The position numbers and the translations under genes were made by a program. A stretch of DNA of 64,000 nucleotides. Source: Bacteroides helcogenes P 36-108 (GTDB lineage Bacteria; Bacteroidota; Bacteroidia; Bacteroidales; Bacteroidaceae). Below the pieces are notes generated by a model. It was not told the DNA's origin. It was given only the letters and a program-made list of their open reading frames with translations, and searched no databases. Shown here one piece after another: positions 8,652 to 18,650 of the stretch (positions are counted from its first letter, which is position 1; each line of letters starts with the position of its first letter). The stretch is from contig NC_014933.1 of NCBI RefSeq assembly GCF_000186225.1, forward strand, positions 1,612,001-1,676,000, given 5' to 3'.

Positions 8652-11600
8652 ATGTTCATGAAATCTATTATTTTTTATGCGCTATTTTTATTTCTTTTTA
8701 ACCAACATCTTTCAGCGCAGAGATTTGTAGTAAAAGGTATTGTTAGTGAACTTGAAACAGGAGAAAAGTTACCTGGAGTAGTAATAACTCCTTTGGGAGA
8801 TTTAACTAACGGAGTGATTTCTGATATTGACGGAAATTTTGAAATAGAGCTTTCTCATGATGTAAGGAATTTATCTTTTTCCCATATTGGCTTTCAACAA
8901 AAAAAAGCCTCTGTTTATCCAGACATGCCCATCCTTGAGGTGGTGATGGAGCCTTCTGAAGAAGTATTGGGAGAAATTGTCATTACGGGTTATACTGTGC
9001 AAAGTAAGGATAAAGTTTCCGGTTCCATTTCTAAACTGGAAGGGCAGAATATTGGTAAGCTACCAGTAGCATCAGTTGATCAGGTTCTGCAGGGACGAAT
9101 TTCCGGCTTATATGTGGCATCGGCTTCCGGACTTCCTGGAACTCCTGGGCGTGTTACTATACGTGGAATAGGGTCTTTGCAGGGTGGAAATACCAATCCA
9201 TTATATATTGTTGATGGAGTACCTATTGAATCAGCTTCATTTGCCGGCCTCAATCCGGAAGACTTTGAATCTTTTTCAATCTTAAAAGATGCTGCCTCTT
9301 CTGCACAATATGGTTCAAGAGCAGCCAATGGTGTCATTGTAATTACTACGAAAAGAGGGCAAACTAATGCCAATAATAAGCCACGGGGATATTATCAGGG
9401 GCAAATAGGATTCTCCAAAGTGAATGATTCTAAATGGGATATGATGAATGCGGAGCAACGTTTGCAATTTGAAGAGATTCTGCAAGACCCTGCATTTCCG
9501 GGTTGGCTATATTCTCGCCATAATAAATATACCACAGATGGAGCATTGAAAACAGAACAGGATTATGCAATCGGTGATCAATATCTTGATAATTTGAGGA
9601 AGTCTGATAATAATCTTAAAATGAAAATTCTTCGTATGGCCTTTAACCAATCACACCATCTTTCGGTGTCGGGGGGAAGCAATAATGTAACTTATTATTT
9701 ATCGGGTGGGTATTATCAACAAAACGGTGTGATACATAACTCCGGAATTAAAAGATATACTTTGCGCTCGAACCTGCAATATTCTTCTTGCAAATTGAAA
9801 ATAGGATTAAATATCGGAGTAGGGTATGCTGATATGAAAGTGACGGAGGGAGATTTTGATGTCTCGGAGACTAATCCTACGGCAGCTTTGTATTTATCGC
9901 TTCCTTATGAGAAACTGTACCACAATGATGGCTCTCTGGCAACCGGCATTAATAAGTATGGTGCTAATGCTCTGTCGATGTTCGATGATATTGAGAGGAG
10001 AACAGGGCAGATAAAAAGTACTGTGTCTGCAAATATAGAATACCGTTTGACAGAAGAACTGAAGTTGACAGGAACTGCTGGTATAGACTTTCAGCAATTC
10101 CACAAAACCTGTTATACCAGGCCGGATTCTTATCTTGGAAGACTTGTAGATCCTGGCAGACAGGGGTGCTATGAAGATCATTACATCAATAAAGTTGGAT
10201 TTATAGCTACGGGAGGAATTTCTTATAGAAAATCACTGAATAAATTACATGAAATTGAAGCGAATTTACTGACGGAGATAAATCAGAACCAGTATAGTAG
10301 TTCCGGTTTTGTGGGATATGGTTTGGTTTCGGGAATTGAAAATACACCGGCAGGGATCACACCCGGTACTCCATACAATTCTTTTATTCCTTTGCTTAAA
10401 GGCAACCGTTCCAGAAACAGGCTGTTTTCTCAGATAGTACTTTTTAGATATTCTTATGATAATAAATATACGTTGAGTGTCAGCTTGCGGAACGATAATT
10501 CGAGTCAAGTGCCGATAGCAAATAGAAATCAAACCTTTTATGCTTTTGGTGGAAATTGGGATATATCGAAAGAGAAGTTTATGTCAGGGAACGGTTTTAT
10601 AGATATTCTTCGTTTACGGTGTAGTTATGGGCGTGTAGGTAATGCATCGGGTTTTGATAGTGATTTCGGGTATAAGGGATTGGTTGGAGCCGGTATTTAT
10701 GGTGGAAAGTCTGCTTTGGTTCCTGTTTACTTTGCTAATCCAAACTATAACTGGGAATTAAGTTATATGGGAAACATAGGCATAAATTTCGAATTGCTTA
10801 AAAAACGTATTTGGGGGGAGATAGATATTTACAATCGCATTACTTCAAACTTATTTGTAAAGAGAAGGTTATCTTATACATCAGGGCTTAAGAGTATTGC
10901 GGCCAATGCAGGAAAGGTGCGTAACAGAGGTATCGAATGCAACATAGGAGGCGCCATTATTAGACAAAAAGATTTTTCACTGAACCTTGGTTTCAATGTA
11001 GCATATAATAGGAACACGATAGTAAGTTTGAGTGGTGAAGATGAATTTGTAACAGAAGAGTACTCTATAAACAGAGTAGGATGGCCGATAGGACAGTTTT
11101 ATATGGTGAGATGGGCAGGTGTAGATTCGGCCAACGGTGCTCCTATGTATCTGGATTCCAAGGGAGCTATTACTTATACTTATAATCCGGATGATGCAGT
11201 TGTAGTAAAAGGCTCTTATGATCCGCCTACAAAGGGAGGAGCCACTTTGGATGTTCGATATAGGAATTTTGAACTATCCACGTTGTTTTCTTTTATTCAT
11301 GGGATGTATAGGTTGAATACCGCCCAGTTTTATAAAACTTCTGCGGACAAGAATCACCGGCAATATAATCAATCGATAGATATGCTGAATATCTGGAAGC
11401 GACCAGGTGATGTTACCGACCATCCCGCAGCATCATTTTCGCGTTATATGACGGATCGTGAGTTACAAAATGCCGACTATATTAAATTGCGGAATGTGAT
11501 GCTGAGCTACCAATATCCGCTTACTGATAAGGCGAAAAGATGTATTCGTGAGCTTCGACTTTTTGTTCAGGGACAGAACCTGATAACATGGACTAAGTTT

Positions 11601-11693
11601 AAGGCGTTTGACCCCGAAGATGATAATAATTGGTATCAATATGAATATCCGATGCCTCAAACGGTGATGGCAGGTGTTAATATTACATTTTAG
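8652..11693 (+). CDS. SusC/RagA-type TonB-dependent outer-membrane receptor
   Basis: A 1013-residue protein with a signal peptide ending near LSAQ (an in-frame ATG at 8658 is an equally good start). Residues about 23-100 form the carboxypeptidase-D regulatory-like domain typical of SusC. The plug follows, with VLQGRISGLYV, TIRGIGSL, NPLYIVDGVPI and DAASSAQYGSRAANGVI. The 22-strand barrel ends at the terminal residues NITF. There is no STN domain, so it should not signal to an anti-sigma factor. SusC proteins import oligosaccharides, peptides or metal complexes with a SusD lid. This one is followed by its SusD and then by an RND efflux set, an unusual partner. Substrate unknown. Confidence 0.95.
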   Translation: MFMKSIIFYALFLFLFNQHLSAQRFVVKGIVSELETGEKLPGVVITPLGDLTNGVISDIDGNFEIELSHDVRNLSFSHIGFQQKKASVYPDMPILEVVMEPSEEVLGEIVITGYTVQSKDKVSGSISKLEGQNIGKLPVASVDQVLQGRISGLYVASASGLPGTPGRVTIRGIGSLQGGNTNPLYIVDGVPIESASFAGLNPEDFESFSILKDAASSAQYGSRAANGVIVITTKRGQTNANNKPRGYYQGQIGFSKVNDSKWDMMNAEQRLQFEEILQDPAFPGWLYSRHNKYTTDGALKTEQDYAIGDQYLDNLRKSDNNLKMKILRMAFNQSHHLSVSGGSNNVTYYLSGGYYQQNGVIHNSGIKRYTLRSNLQYSSCKLKIGLNIGVGYADMKVTEGDFDVSETNPTAALYLSLPYEKLYHNDGSLATGINKYGANALSMFDDIERRTGQIKSTVSANIEYRLTEELKLTGTAGIDFQQFHKTCYTRPDSYLGRLVDPGRQGCYEDHYINKVGFIATGGISYRKSLNKLHEIEANLLTEINQNQYSSSGFVGYGLVSGIENTPAGITPGTPYNSFIPLLKGNRSRNRLFSQIVLFRYSYDNKYTLSVSLRNDNSSQVPIANRNQTFYAFGGNWDISKEKFMSGNGFIDILRLRCSYGRVGNASGFDSDFGYKGLVGAGIYGGKSALVPVYFANPNYNWELSYMGNIGINFELLKKRIWGEIDIYNRITSNLFVKRRLSYTSGLKSIAANAGKVRNRGIECNIGGAIIRQKDFSLNLGFNVAYNRNTIVSLSGEDEFVTEEYSINRVGWPIGQFYMVRWAGVDSANGAPMYLDSKGAITYTYNPDDAVVVKGSYDPPTKGGATLDVRYRNFELSTLFSFIHGMYRLNTAQFYKTSADKNHRQYNQSIDMLNIWKRPGDVTDHPAASFSRYMTDRELQNADYIKLRNVMLSYQYPLTDKAKRCIRELRLFVQGQNLITWTKFKAFDPEDDNNWYQYEYPMPQTVMAGVNITF

Positions 11694-11734
11694 CCTTTCA
11701 ATTCCTTATTCCTAACTCAATTAAAAGAATAATC

Positions 11735-13156
11735 ATGCAATATAAATATTTAAATATCTCAATCAATCTATTGCGAAAAATGATTGCTATTGTGCAAGCA
11801 ACAGTCTTTCTGTTATCTTGTGATTTTGACCCTGTGGACTATATCGATGAAAGCAAAATATTCACTTCTGTGGAAAGGCTGGATAATGCTGCTTTGGGAG
11901 TTTATGAAGCCTGGTATCCCGAATATATTATACGCATATCTTCGCTAATCACGGACGAATGTGCTATTGGTGCACAAAATCTGGGGTTAGATGCTATCGG
12001 TCAATCCATTTTCCGATGGACTTTCTCTTCGGATGATGATGATGTGTTGGCTCCTTGGGCAAATGGGTACAAGGTGATAGGGCGAGTTAACAAGATTCTT
12101 GAAAAAATTGACACTGTTCCTGTAAGGGATGAAGAGGAAGAACAAAAGAAAAGATCTATAAAAGGAGAGTTGTTGGCTATACGTGCTTTCGTCCATTTTG
12201 ATTTATACCGTGTTTATGGTTATTCAGGGATATACGATGCTACTGCGCCGGCTGTGCCTTATATGAAGATATGTAAGATGAATAGCCAGCCTTCACGTCC
12301 CGATACAGGATCGTTCTTCAGCGATCTTTGGCATGATATTGAAGAGGCGGAGTCATTGAAACCGGTTAATGATGTCATACGGGTGGGAATGACTGCTATT
12401 GAATGTTTGCATGCAAGAGTAGCACTTTATGCGGAGAAATATCAAGAGGCCGCTGATTATGCAGGGAAGGTGATTCACAAAATAGCTCTTACATCTTCCA
12501 CGGAATTTCCTTTATTATGGGATGATAACGAAAATGGAGAAATAATATTCAAACTGAAAAGGAGTAAAGTGAATGATATCCGCCCAGGAGATTTGTTTTA
12601 TAAAACATGCTCCGATAAAGTATTGTTTACTCCCTCCAGAAAGTTGCTGGATATGTATGATATTGATTCAGACGTTCGTTATAAATCTTGGTACGCAAAA
12701 AGCTCGGATCACAGTTCATTGTATCTTATTACAAAATATACAGGAACGAATGAAAATCGTAATTTGAATGATGTGAAGATGCTACGTGTAAGCGAAATGT
12801 ATTTGATTCGTGCAGAAGCTTTGCTTAGGAGCGGAAAGCATTCTGTGATTTATTTGGCTTCTAAAGATCTGAATGATTTACGTGCACATCGAATTAGCAA
12901 CTATAAAAATGAAAACTTCTTCAATAATCCCGACGGTCTGCTGAATGCTATTATTGAAGAACGCTTTAAAGAACTGTCTTATGAGGGACATCGGTATTTT
13001 GATTTGAAACGCCTCGGAAAGTCCATCGAGCGAACTGCCAATTTTGCAGCAAGCTCGGATATATTAGATGTTGCTTCTCCATGTTATTTTATTCCGATTC
13101 CTCAGTCTGAGGTGCTCTCAAATCCTAATATAAGACCTAATAATAAAGGTTGGTGA
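11735..13156 (+). CDS. SusD/RagB-type outer-membrane lipoprotein
   Basis: A 473-residue lipoprotein. The signal segment ends at the lipobox LLSC (Cys about residue 29). Helical TPR-like SusD features follow, and the C-terminal hallmark ELSYEGHRYFDLKR is present. The family forms the surface lid of a SusC transporter and binds the substrate. It lies 41 bases after the SusC stop and 10 bases before the adaptor start, so the uptake pair and the efflux genes should be on one transcript. It is somewhat shorter than glycan-type SusD proteins (about 500-600), which together with the neighbours argues for a small ligand. That last point is inference. Confidence 0.93.
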   Translation: MQYKYLNISINLLRKMIAIVQATVFLLSCDFDPVDYIDESKIFTSVERLDNAALGVYEAWYPEYIIRISSLITDECAIGAQNLGLDAIGQSIFRWTFSSDDDDVLAPWANGYKVIGRVNKILEKIDTVPVRDEEEEQKKRSIKGELLAIRAFVHFDLYRVYGYSGIYDATAPAVPYMKICKMNSQPSRPDTGSFFSDLWHDIEEAESLKPVNDVIRVGMTAIECLHARVALYAEKYQEAADYAGKVIHKIALTSSTEFPLLWDDNENGEIIFKLKRSKVNDIRPGDLFYKTCSDKVLFTPSRKLLDMYDIDSDVRYKSWYAKSSDHSSLYLITKYTGTNENRNLNDVKMLRVSEMYLIRAEALLRSGKHSVIYLASKDLNDLRAHRISNYKNENFFNNPDGLLNAIIEERFKELSYEGHRYFDLKRLGKSIERTANFAASSDILDVASPCYFIPIPQSEVLSNPNIRPNNKGW

Positions 13157-13166
13157 ATGTGTCTTT

Positions 13167-14282
13167 ATGCTTATGATAAGAAATAAATTATTGTCATCGT
13201 TTCTGTTGTGTGGGATCGTACTTTTGTCTGGATGCAAACATTCCTCAAAGTCACAAGAGACTTTTGGCTATCGCATTCAAGGAGATACTGTTTATGTGCT
13301 GGATAGAGACTGGGCCAGAAGTATCAAGATAATGGAAGTTGAGACGGCTCCTTTCTCAAAGGAAGTGGTTACGGCCGGAACTGTACGGCCTATTTCGAAT
13401 CGATATGCCAATATCGTTCCTCCTTTTGCAGGAAGAGTTGTCCGGTCATATATTAATATAGGGCAAAAGGTCAGTCAGGGGACTCCGTTGTTTGAAATCA
13501 GCAGTCCGGATTTCACGTCTGCCCAAAAGAACTATTTTCAGGCTCTGTCATCCCGTGAGTTCGCCCGAAAAAATATGCGGCGTAAAGAGGATCTTTTCAA
13601 TGCTGGTGTCAGTTCACGAAGGGAGTTAGAGGAAGCGCAGAACGTCCAACTGATAGCGGATAAGGATTTCGAGAATGCACAAACAGCTTTATATGTTTAC
13701 AAGGTAAAAGACATGCATTCAATGTCGCTTGGTCAACCTCTTGTTGTCTATTCTCCTATCTCCGGTCTGATTATTGAGGACAATATCGTGAGTGGCCAGT
13801 ATTTGAAGGATGATTCTGCTCCGATAGTAGTGGTAGCCGATCTTTCTAAAGTGTGGATATCCGCACAGGTCAAAGAGAAGGATATTCGCTTCATCCGCAA
13901 AGGAAGCAATCTGAACATCGAGATTGCCGCTCTGCCAGGTGTTCTTATAAAAGGTACTGTCTGTCATATTGAAGAAGCTGTTGACGAGGATACCCGTTCC
14001 ATTCGGGTCCTTTCTGAGTGCGAGAACAATGGCGGGCTACTTAAGCTGGGCATGTATATCACGGTGCATTTTTTGAGTAATCCGATGAATATGGTAAAAA
14101 TTCCCGAAACGGCACTTCTGCAAGGAGAATCGGATAGTTTCGTTTATGTGCAGGTTGCACCGGATACTTTTGTGTATCGTAGTGTGGAAGTAGAAACGAC
14201 CGATGGTGGCAATGCTGTCATCAGCAAGGGACTTCGTGCAGGAGAAAAGGTTATCAGTGAGGGTGGATATTGTCTAAAATAG
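13167..14282 (+). CDS. RND efflux periplasmic adaptor (CusB/CzcB-type), lipoprotein
   Basis: A 371-residue membrane-fusion protein. The lipobox LLSGC lies at about residues 16-20. A barrel-sandwich half-motif (PPFAGRVV and the conserved GQKVSQGTPLFEI) is followed by a helical hairpin (about 110-180), the second lipoyl half (VVYSPISGLI) and a beta-barrel domain. It bridges the inner-membrane pump and the TolC channel. The N-terminal segment is short and lacks the His/Met-rich arm seen in some Cus/Czc adaptors, so the ligand cannot be read from it. The start at 13167 lies 10 bases after the susD stop; an in-frame ATG at 13173 is an alternative. Confidence 0.92.
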   Translation: MLMIRNKLLSSFLLCGIVLLSGCKHSSKSQETFGYRIQGDTVYVLDRDWARSIKIMEVETAPFSKEVVTAGTVRPISNRYANIVPPFAGRVVRSYINIGQKVSQGTPLFEISSPDFTSAQKNYFQALSSREFARKNMRRKEDLFNAGVSSRRELEEAQNVQLIADKDFENAQTALYVYKVKDMHSMSLGQPLVVYSPISGLIIEDNIVSGQYLKDDSAPIVVVADLSKVWISAQVKEKDIRFIRKGSNLNIEIAALPGVLIKGTVCHIEEAVDEDTRSIRVLSECENNGGLLKLGMYITVHFLSNPMNMVKIPETALLQGESDSFVYVQVAPDTFVYRSVEVETTDGGNAVISKGLRAGEKVISEGGYCLK

Positions 14283-14305
14283 CAACATGGGGAAATCGGA
14301 GATTT

Positions 14306-17300
14306 ATGAAGAAGAACATTATGTTTACGATTATACAGAAAAGATGGGCGATACTCTGCTTGTTTTTGATGTTGGGAGGATTGGGCTATTACTCTTGGAA
14401 GCAACTTTCTATAGAGGCTTATCCTGACATAGCTGATGTCACCTCTCAGATAATAACGCAAGTGCCAGGTCTGGCGGCCGAGGAAGTGGAGCAGCAGATT
14501 ACCATTCCACTCGAGCGTGCTATCAACGGATTGCCCGGTATGCATATTATGCGCAGCAAGAGTACATTCGGATTATCCATGATTACAATTGTATTCGAAG
14601 ATGGCATTGAGGACTATTGGAGTCGCCAGCGCGTGCAGGAAAGGTTGGCTGAGGTGCAGCTTCTCTATGGGGCGGTTCCGAAACTGGACCCACTGACTTC
14701 TCCGGTTGGAGAAATTTACCGCTATATAGTAGAAAGCGACAAGCATTCTCTGCGTGAACTGACTGAATTACAGAACTGGATTATCATTCCCCGCATTAAG
14801 GAAGTGTCTGGAGTGGCCGATGTAACTAATTTCGGGGGAATCATCACTCAATTCCAAGTGGAAATTAATCCTTCCAAATTAGAGCAGTATCACTGCTCTT
14901 TGAGGCAGGTGACCGAAGCAGTAGAGAACAATAATGCCAACGTGGGTGGCAGTGTGCTGAATCGGGGGGATCTTGGCTACGTTGTTCGCGGTATCGGCCT
15001 TATAGAGAGCTTGCAGGATTTGGGGAACATTGTGGTAAGTAGCGAGGCCGGAATTCCCGTTTTCCTCAAGGATCTGGGCTTGCTGAAATACGGCAATTTG
15101 GAAAGGAAAGGAGTCTTAGGATATACTGACTACAAACGTAATTATTCCGAAAGTCTGGAAGGCATTGTATTGCTTCTCAAACACGAAAATCCTTCCAAGG
15201 TTTTAGACGGTATTCATGAAGCTGTGGACGAACTAAACAATGGTGGTTTACCTGGAGGTGTTCGCATCCATGCTTTTCTGGACCGTACCGGTTTGGTCAA
15301 TACGACCATTGACACGGTGTCCCACACCCTGCTGATGGGGATGGCACTTGTGGTTCTCGTGTTAATCCTGTTTCTTGGCAATTGGCGTGGAGCGCTGCTG
15401 GTATCCATCACCATCCCGACCGCCCTTCTCATAGCTTTCATATTGATGCATCTGACAGACATTCCGGCTAATCTTTTGTCTTTGGGAGCAATTGATTTTG
15501 GTATTATTGTCGATGGCGCCATTGTCATGATGGAAACGGTATTGAAAAAACGTGAGGACCATCCGGGAGAATATATGGAAGAAAAGAGTATCGCCTTTCG
15601 GGTGAAGGAAGTAGGACGTCCCGTCATGTTCTCCACGTTTATAGTCATCATGGCTTATTTGCCATTGTTTGCTTTTGAACGGGTGGAACGCAAACTATTT
15701 ACACCGATGGCTTTCACTATGAGTTATGCTATGCTTGGAGCGCTGCTGGTAGCCTTACTACTGATTCCGGGAATGGCATATATCATTTACCGGAAACCTT
15801 GCAAGATATATACCAATCGATGGCTGGAAAAACTGCGTGAAAGATACGTGTTCATGCTTAAAAATATCCTAAAAAGGCCATGCGGAATTCTTATGGTAGC
15901 TTCTTTTATTTTGCTGGTTGGCATTGTACTGTGCATCACAGTAGGAAAAGACTTCCTACCGGAGTTGGACGAAGGTTCCATCTGGATGCAGGTGAACCTT
16001 CCGCCCGGCATTTCGGTAAACAAAGCCCGGACTTTGTCTGATACCTTGCGAGTACATACTATGAAATATCCTGAAGTTACTTATATCGCTGCGCAAGCAG
16101 GGCGCAATGATGACGGTACAGATCCTTTTACTCCCTCACACTTTGAGGTATCTATCGGTTTGAAGCCTTACCGTGAATGGCCGGCGGGAAAAAAGAAAAG
16201 TGACCTCATTGGTGAACTGGCAGACGAGTATGCCACTCTACCTGGTTTCAATGTCGGATTTAGCCAGCCGATGATTGACGGGGTGATGGATAAGATTGCC
16301 GGTGCGCACAGCGAACTGGTAGTCAAGGTATATGGCAATGATTTCCGAGAGACACGTCGGATTGCGGAAAGCATAGTTAAAGCATTGGACTCTGTTCCGG
16401 GAGCTGTTGACCTGAGCATAGACCAAGAACCGTCTCTACCACAGTTGCAAATTGCCATGAATCGTGATGCCATAGCCCGTTATGGCCTGAATGTGTCGGA
16501 CGTTTCTGATCTGATAGAAGTGGCAATTGGTGGCAAGACCGTAGCCCAACTTTACCAAGGTGACCGTCGGTATGACATCATTTGCAAATATAGGGAAGAT
16601 ACACGGAATACGCCCGAAAAGATTGCCGGGCTAATGCTGACTTCCTCTACCGGAGCAAAGATACCTCTCTCTCAGGTGGCTGACATCAAACTTTGCGTCG
16701 GAGAGAGTACCATCACTCGTGAAATGAACAAGAGACACCTGACCGTAAAGCTGAATCTTCGCGGGCGTGACCTTTCCTCTTTCCTTAGAGACGCTGAAAA
16801 GGCAATTGACGAAAAAGTGAACTATAACAAGAATAAATACACCGTCAAATGGGGGGGAGCATTTGAAAATCAACGCCGGGCGTACTCCCGACTGACTGTT
16901 ATCATCCCTTTGACCTTGGTATGTATGTTTATTTTGTTGTATGTCACTTTTGGAAAATTCCGTCAGGCAGGCTTGGTACTTTTCATTGTACCATTGGCTC
17001 TGTTCGGAGGAATGCTGGCACTGAACTTACGAGGTATGACGCTCAACGTGTCCTCAGCCGTGGGCTTCATTGCTATGTTTGGGCTTTCCATACAGAACGG
17101 CATTATCATGGTTTCGCAGATCAACGAATTGCGACAGAGAGGTTCAGCGCTCTTCGAGGCCGTACAAGAGGGTGCACGTCGACGTTTCCGACCGATTCTG
17201 ATGACTTCCGCCACTACAATTATTGGCTTGCTGCCTGCTTCGATGGCAACTAATATTGGTAGCGACGTGCAGCGGCCTTTGGCCACAGTCATTGTGTATG

Positions 17301-17404
17301 GTTTGATATTTTCGACTTTGATCTCTATGTTTATCTTACCTGTATTTTATTATCTGATAGAAAACAAAGTATTGAGAAATAATGATAGACATGAGGACAA
17401 ATAA
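14306..17404 (+). CDS. Heavy-metal RND efflux pump (CzcA/CusA family, HME type)
   Basis: A 1032-residue inner-membrane proton antiporter, the normal family length, from the ATG at 14306 (an upstream TTG at 14270 would overlap the adaptor gene). Features are a first helix after residue 10, the porter-domain pattern AEEVEQQIT, helix 4 with GAIDFGIIVDGAIVMMET, and a second half with DFLPELDEGS and SAVGFIAMFGLSIQNGIIM. The DFGxxVDGA helix-4 signature is that of divalent-metal pumps (Zn/Co/Cd/Ni classes); copper/silver CusA proteins have a GAMVDAA-like form instead. A divalent metal is therefore the better guess. It sits 23 bases after the adaptor and overlaps the TolC gene by 23 bases. Confidence 0.94.
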   Translation: MKKNIMFTIIQKRWAILCLFLMLGGLGYYSWKQLSIEAYPDIADVTSQIITQVPGLAAEEVEQQITIPLERAINGLPGMHIMRSKSTFGLSMITIVFEDGIEDYWSRQRVQERLAEVQLLYGAVPKLDPLTSPVGEIYRYIVESDKHSLRELTELQNWIIIPRIKEVSGVADVTNFGGIITQFQVEINPSKLEQYHCSLRQVTEAVENNNANVGGSVLNRGDLGYVVRGIGLIESLQDLGNIVVSSEAGIPVFLKDLGLLKYGNLERKGVLGYTDYKRNYSESLEGIVLLLKHENPSKVLDGIHEAVDELNNGGLPGGVRIHAFLDRTGLVNTTIDTVSHTLLMGMALVVLVLILFLGNWRGALLVSITIPTALLIAFILMHLTDIPANLLSLGAIDFGIIVDGAIVMMETVLKKREDHPGEYMEEKSIAFRVKEVGRPVMFSTFIVIMAYLPLFAFERVERKLFTPMAFTMSYAMLGALLVALLLIPGMAYIIYRKPCKIYTNRWLEKLRERYVFMLKNILKRPCGILMVASFILLVGIVLCITVGKDFLPELDEGSIWMQVNLPPGISVNKARTLSDTLRVHTMKYPEVTYIAAQAGRNDDGTDPFTPSHFEVSIGLKPYREWPAGKKKSDLIGELADEYATLPGFNVGFSQPMIDGVMDKIAGAHSELVVKVYGNDFRETRRIAESIVKALDSVPGAVDLSIDQEPSLPQLQIAMNRDAIARYGLNVSDVSDLIEVAIGGKTVAQLYQGDRRYDIICKYREDTRNTPEKIAGLMLTSSTGAKIPLSQVADIKLCVGESTITREMNKRHLTVKLNLRGRDLSSFLRDAEKAIDEKVNYNKNKYTVKWGGAFENQRRAYSRLTVIIPLTLVCMFILLYVTFGKFRQAGLVLFIVPLALFGGMLALNLRGMTLNVSSAVGFIAMFGLSIQNGIIMVSQINELRQRGSALFEAVQEGARRRFRPILMTSATTIIGLLPASMATNIGSDVQRPLATVIVYGLIFSTLISMFILPVFYYLIENKVLRNNDRHEDK

Positions 17405-18638
17405 CATTTATATACTCTTTCTCTCGGTTATGTTGGCTGTGCCATTTACCGGGCTCCGGGCACAGACAGATACGATGTATCCACCCAGGCAGAATCTGAC
17501 TTTCGGCGCTTATCTGAACCGGGTGGGAAAACAGAATCTGGAGTATCTGGCAAGCCAACTGAACGTGAGTATAGCCGAAGCAGAGCTTGCGGCAGCGAGG
17601 GTACTGCCGGATCCTTTGTTCAACTTTGAGGGAAATAAAGAAACATACAAACTGGGGCTTTCGTGTTCGTTGGAACTGGGGAAGCGCTGTGCTCGCGTCA
17701 AACTGATGCGTAGCCAATCGGAATTGGAGAAGCTGGCACTCGAACAGGGTTTTCAGGTATTACGGGCACAGGCCACTGAACTCTATTTGGATGCCATCTT
17801 GCAGCGCGAGCTACTGAAAGTAAAAGAAAGCTCTTATCGGTACATGGTCAGCTTGAGCCGTTCAGATAGTCTTCGTTGTGTTTTGGGAGAGATAGCCGAG
17901 AATGATGCCAGGCAATCCCGGGTGGAGGCGATGAATCTTTTAAATGAGGTTTATGATCAGGAATCTGCCTATCACTCTTCGCTGGTGGGACTGAACAGAT
18001 TTATGGGAATGGCGGCCGACACGCTGAGTGTACCCTTGGAAAACTGGGGTAACCAGGAACGGGACTTTGCGCTCGCGTCGCTGCTGGAACTGGGGAAAGC
18101 CAACCGCATCGACCTGCTGGTTGCTTCGAAAAACGTGGACGTCAATTCACAGGCATACAAGCTGACTTGTGCAGGACGCCGTCCGGACATAGGGCTGTCA
18201 CTTTCTTATGAAAGGGAGTGGAAAAGCCTGCTGCCGCAAGCTCGCTATGCCACCGTTGGAGTATCTGTCCCTTTGCTCTTCTCTACAATTAACAAGGGAG
18301 CAGTTAAGTCGGCCAAATACAGGATAGATCAGGCTGTGGTTATGCAAAAGAATGTAGAGTTGCAGATACAGGCCGAGATTACCCATGCGTGGTTCGTCTT
18401 TGAAGCAGAAAGGAAGAAAGTGGCACAGTACCGGTCTGGTGTACTGGAGGAATCACTGAAGGTACTGGATAGCGTGATTTACAAATACAGGCATGGAGAA
18501 ACCTCCATCCTGGATGTGCTCATGGCTCAAAGAGCCTATAATGAAATCCGGCAGAACTATCTAAAGACGATAAATGGCTATGTGGTAGCTCTGGTCGCGC
18601 TTGAAAAGTCGTGTGGAGTGTGGGATATCTGCTTTTAA
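17382..18638 (+). CDS. TolC-family outer-membrane efflux channel (CusC/CzcC-like)
   Basis: A 418-residue protein with a signal peptide ending near GLRAQ. Two tandem coiled OEP repeats follow, with the family patterns AEAELAAARVLPDP (about 66-80), a long hairpin at 115-190, VGVSVPLLF and a C-terminal helix ending in YRHGETSILDVLMAQRAYNE. It completes the tripartite pump. Its start overlaps the pump gene by 23 bases (ATG at 17391 is an alternative), implying translational coupling. Its stop lies only 12 bases from the stop of the convergent kinase gene. Confidence 0.93.
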   Translation: MIDMRTNNIYILFLSVMLAVPFTGLRAQTDTMYPPRQNLTFGAYLNRVGKQNLEYLASQLNVSIAEAELAAARVLPDPLFNFEGNKETYKLGLSCSLELGKRCARVKLMRSQSELEKLALEQGFQVLRAQATELYLDAILQRELLKVKESSYRYMVSLSRSDSLRCVLGEIAENDARQSRVEAMNLLNEVYDQESAYHSSLVGLNRFMGMAADTLSVPLENWGNQERDFALASLLELGKANRIDLLVASKNVDVNSQAYKLTCAGRRPDIGLSLSYEREWKSLLPQARYATVGVSVPLLFSTINKGAVKSAKYRIDQAVVMQKNVELQIQAEITHAWFVFEAERKKVAQYRSGVLEESLKVLDSVIYKYRHGETSILDVLMAQRAYNEIRQNYLKTINGYVVALVALEKSCGVWDICF

Positions 18639-18650
18639 GGTTTTCCTGCG

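Noticed and set aside
13167..17404. Copper/silver (Cus) efflux label
   Set aside because: The helix-4 signature of the pump is DFGxxVDGA, not the CusA form, so I kept the metal open.
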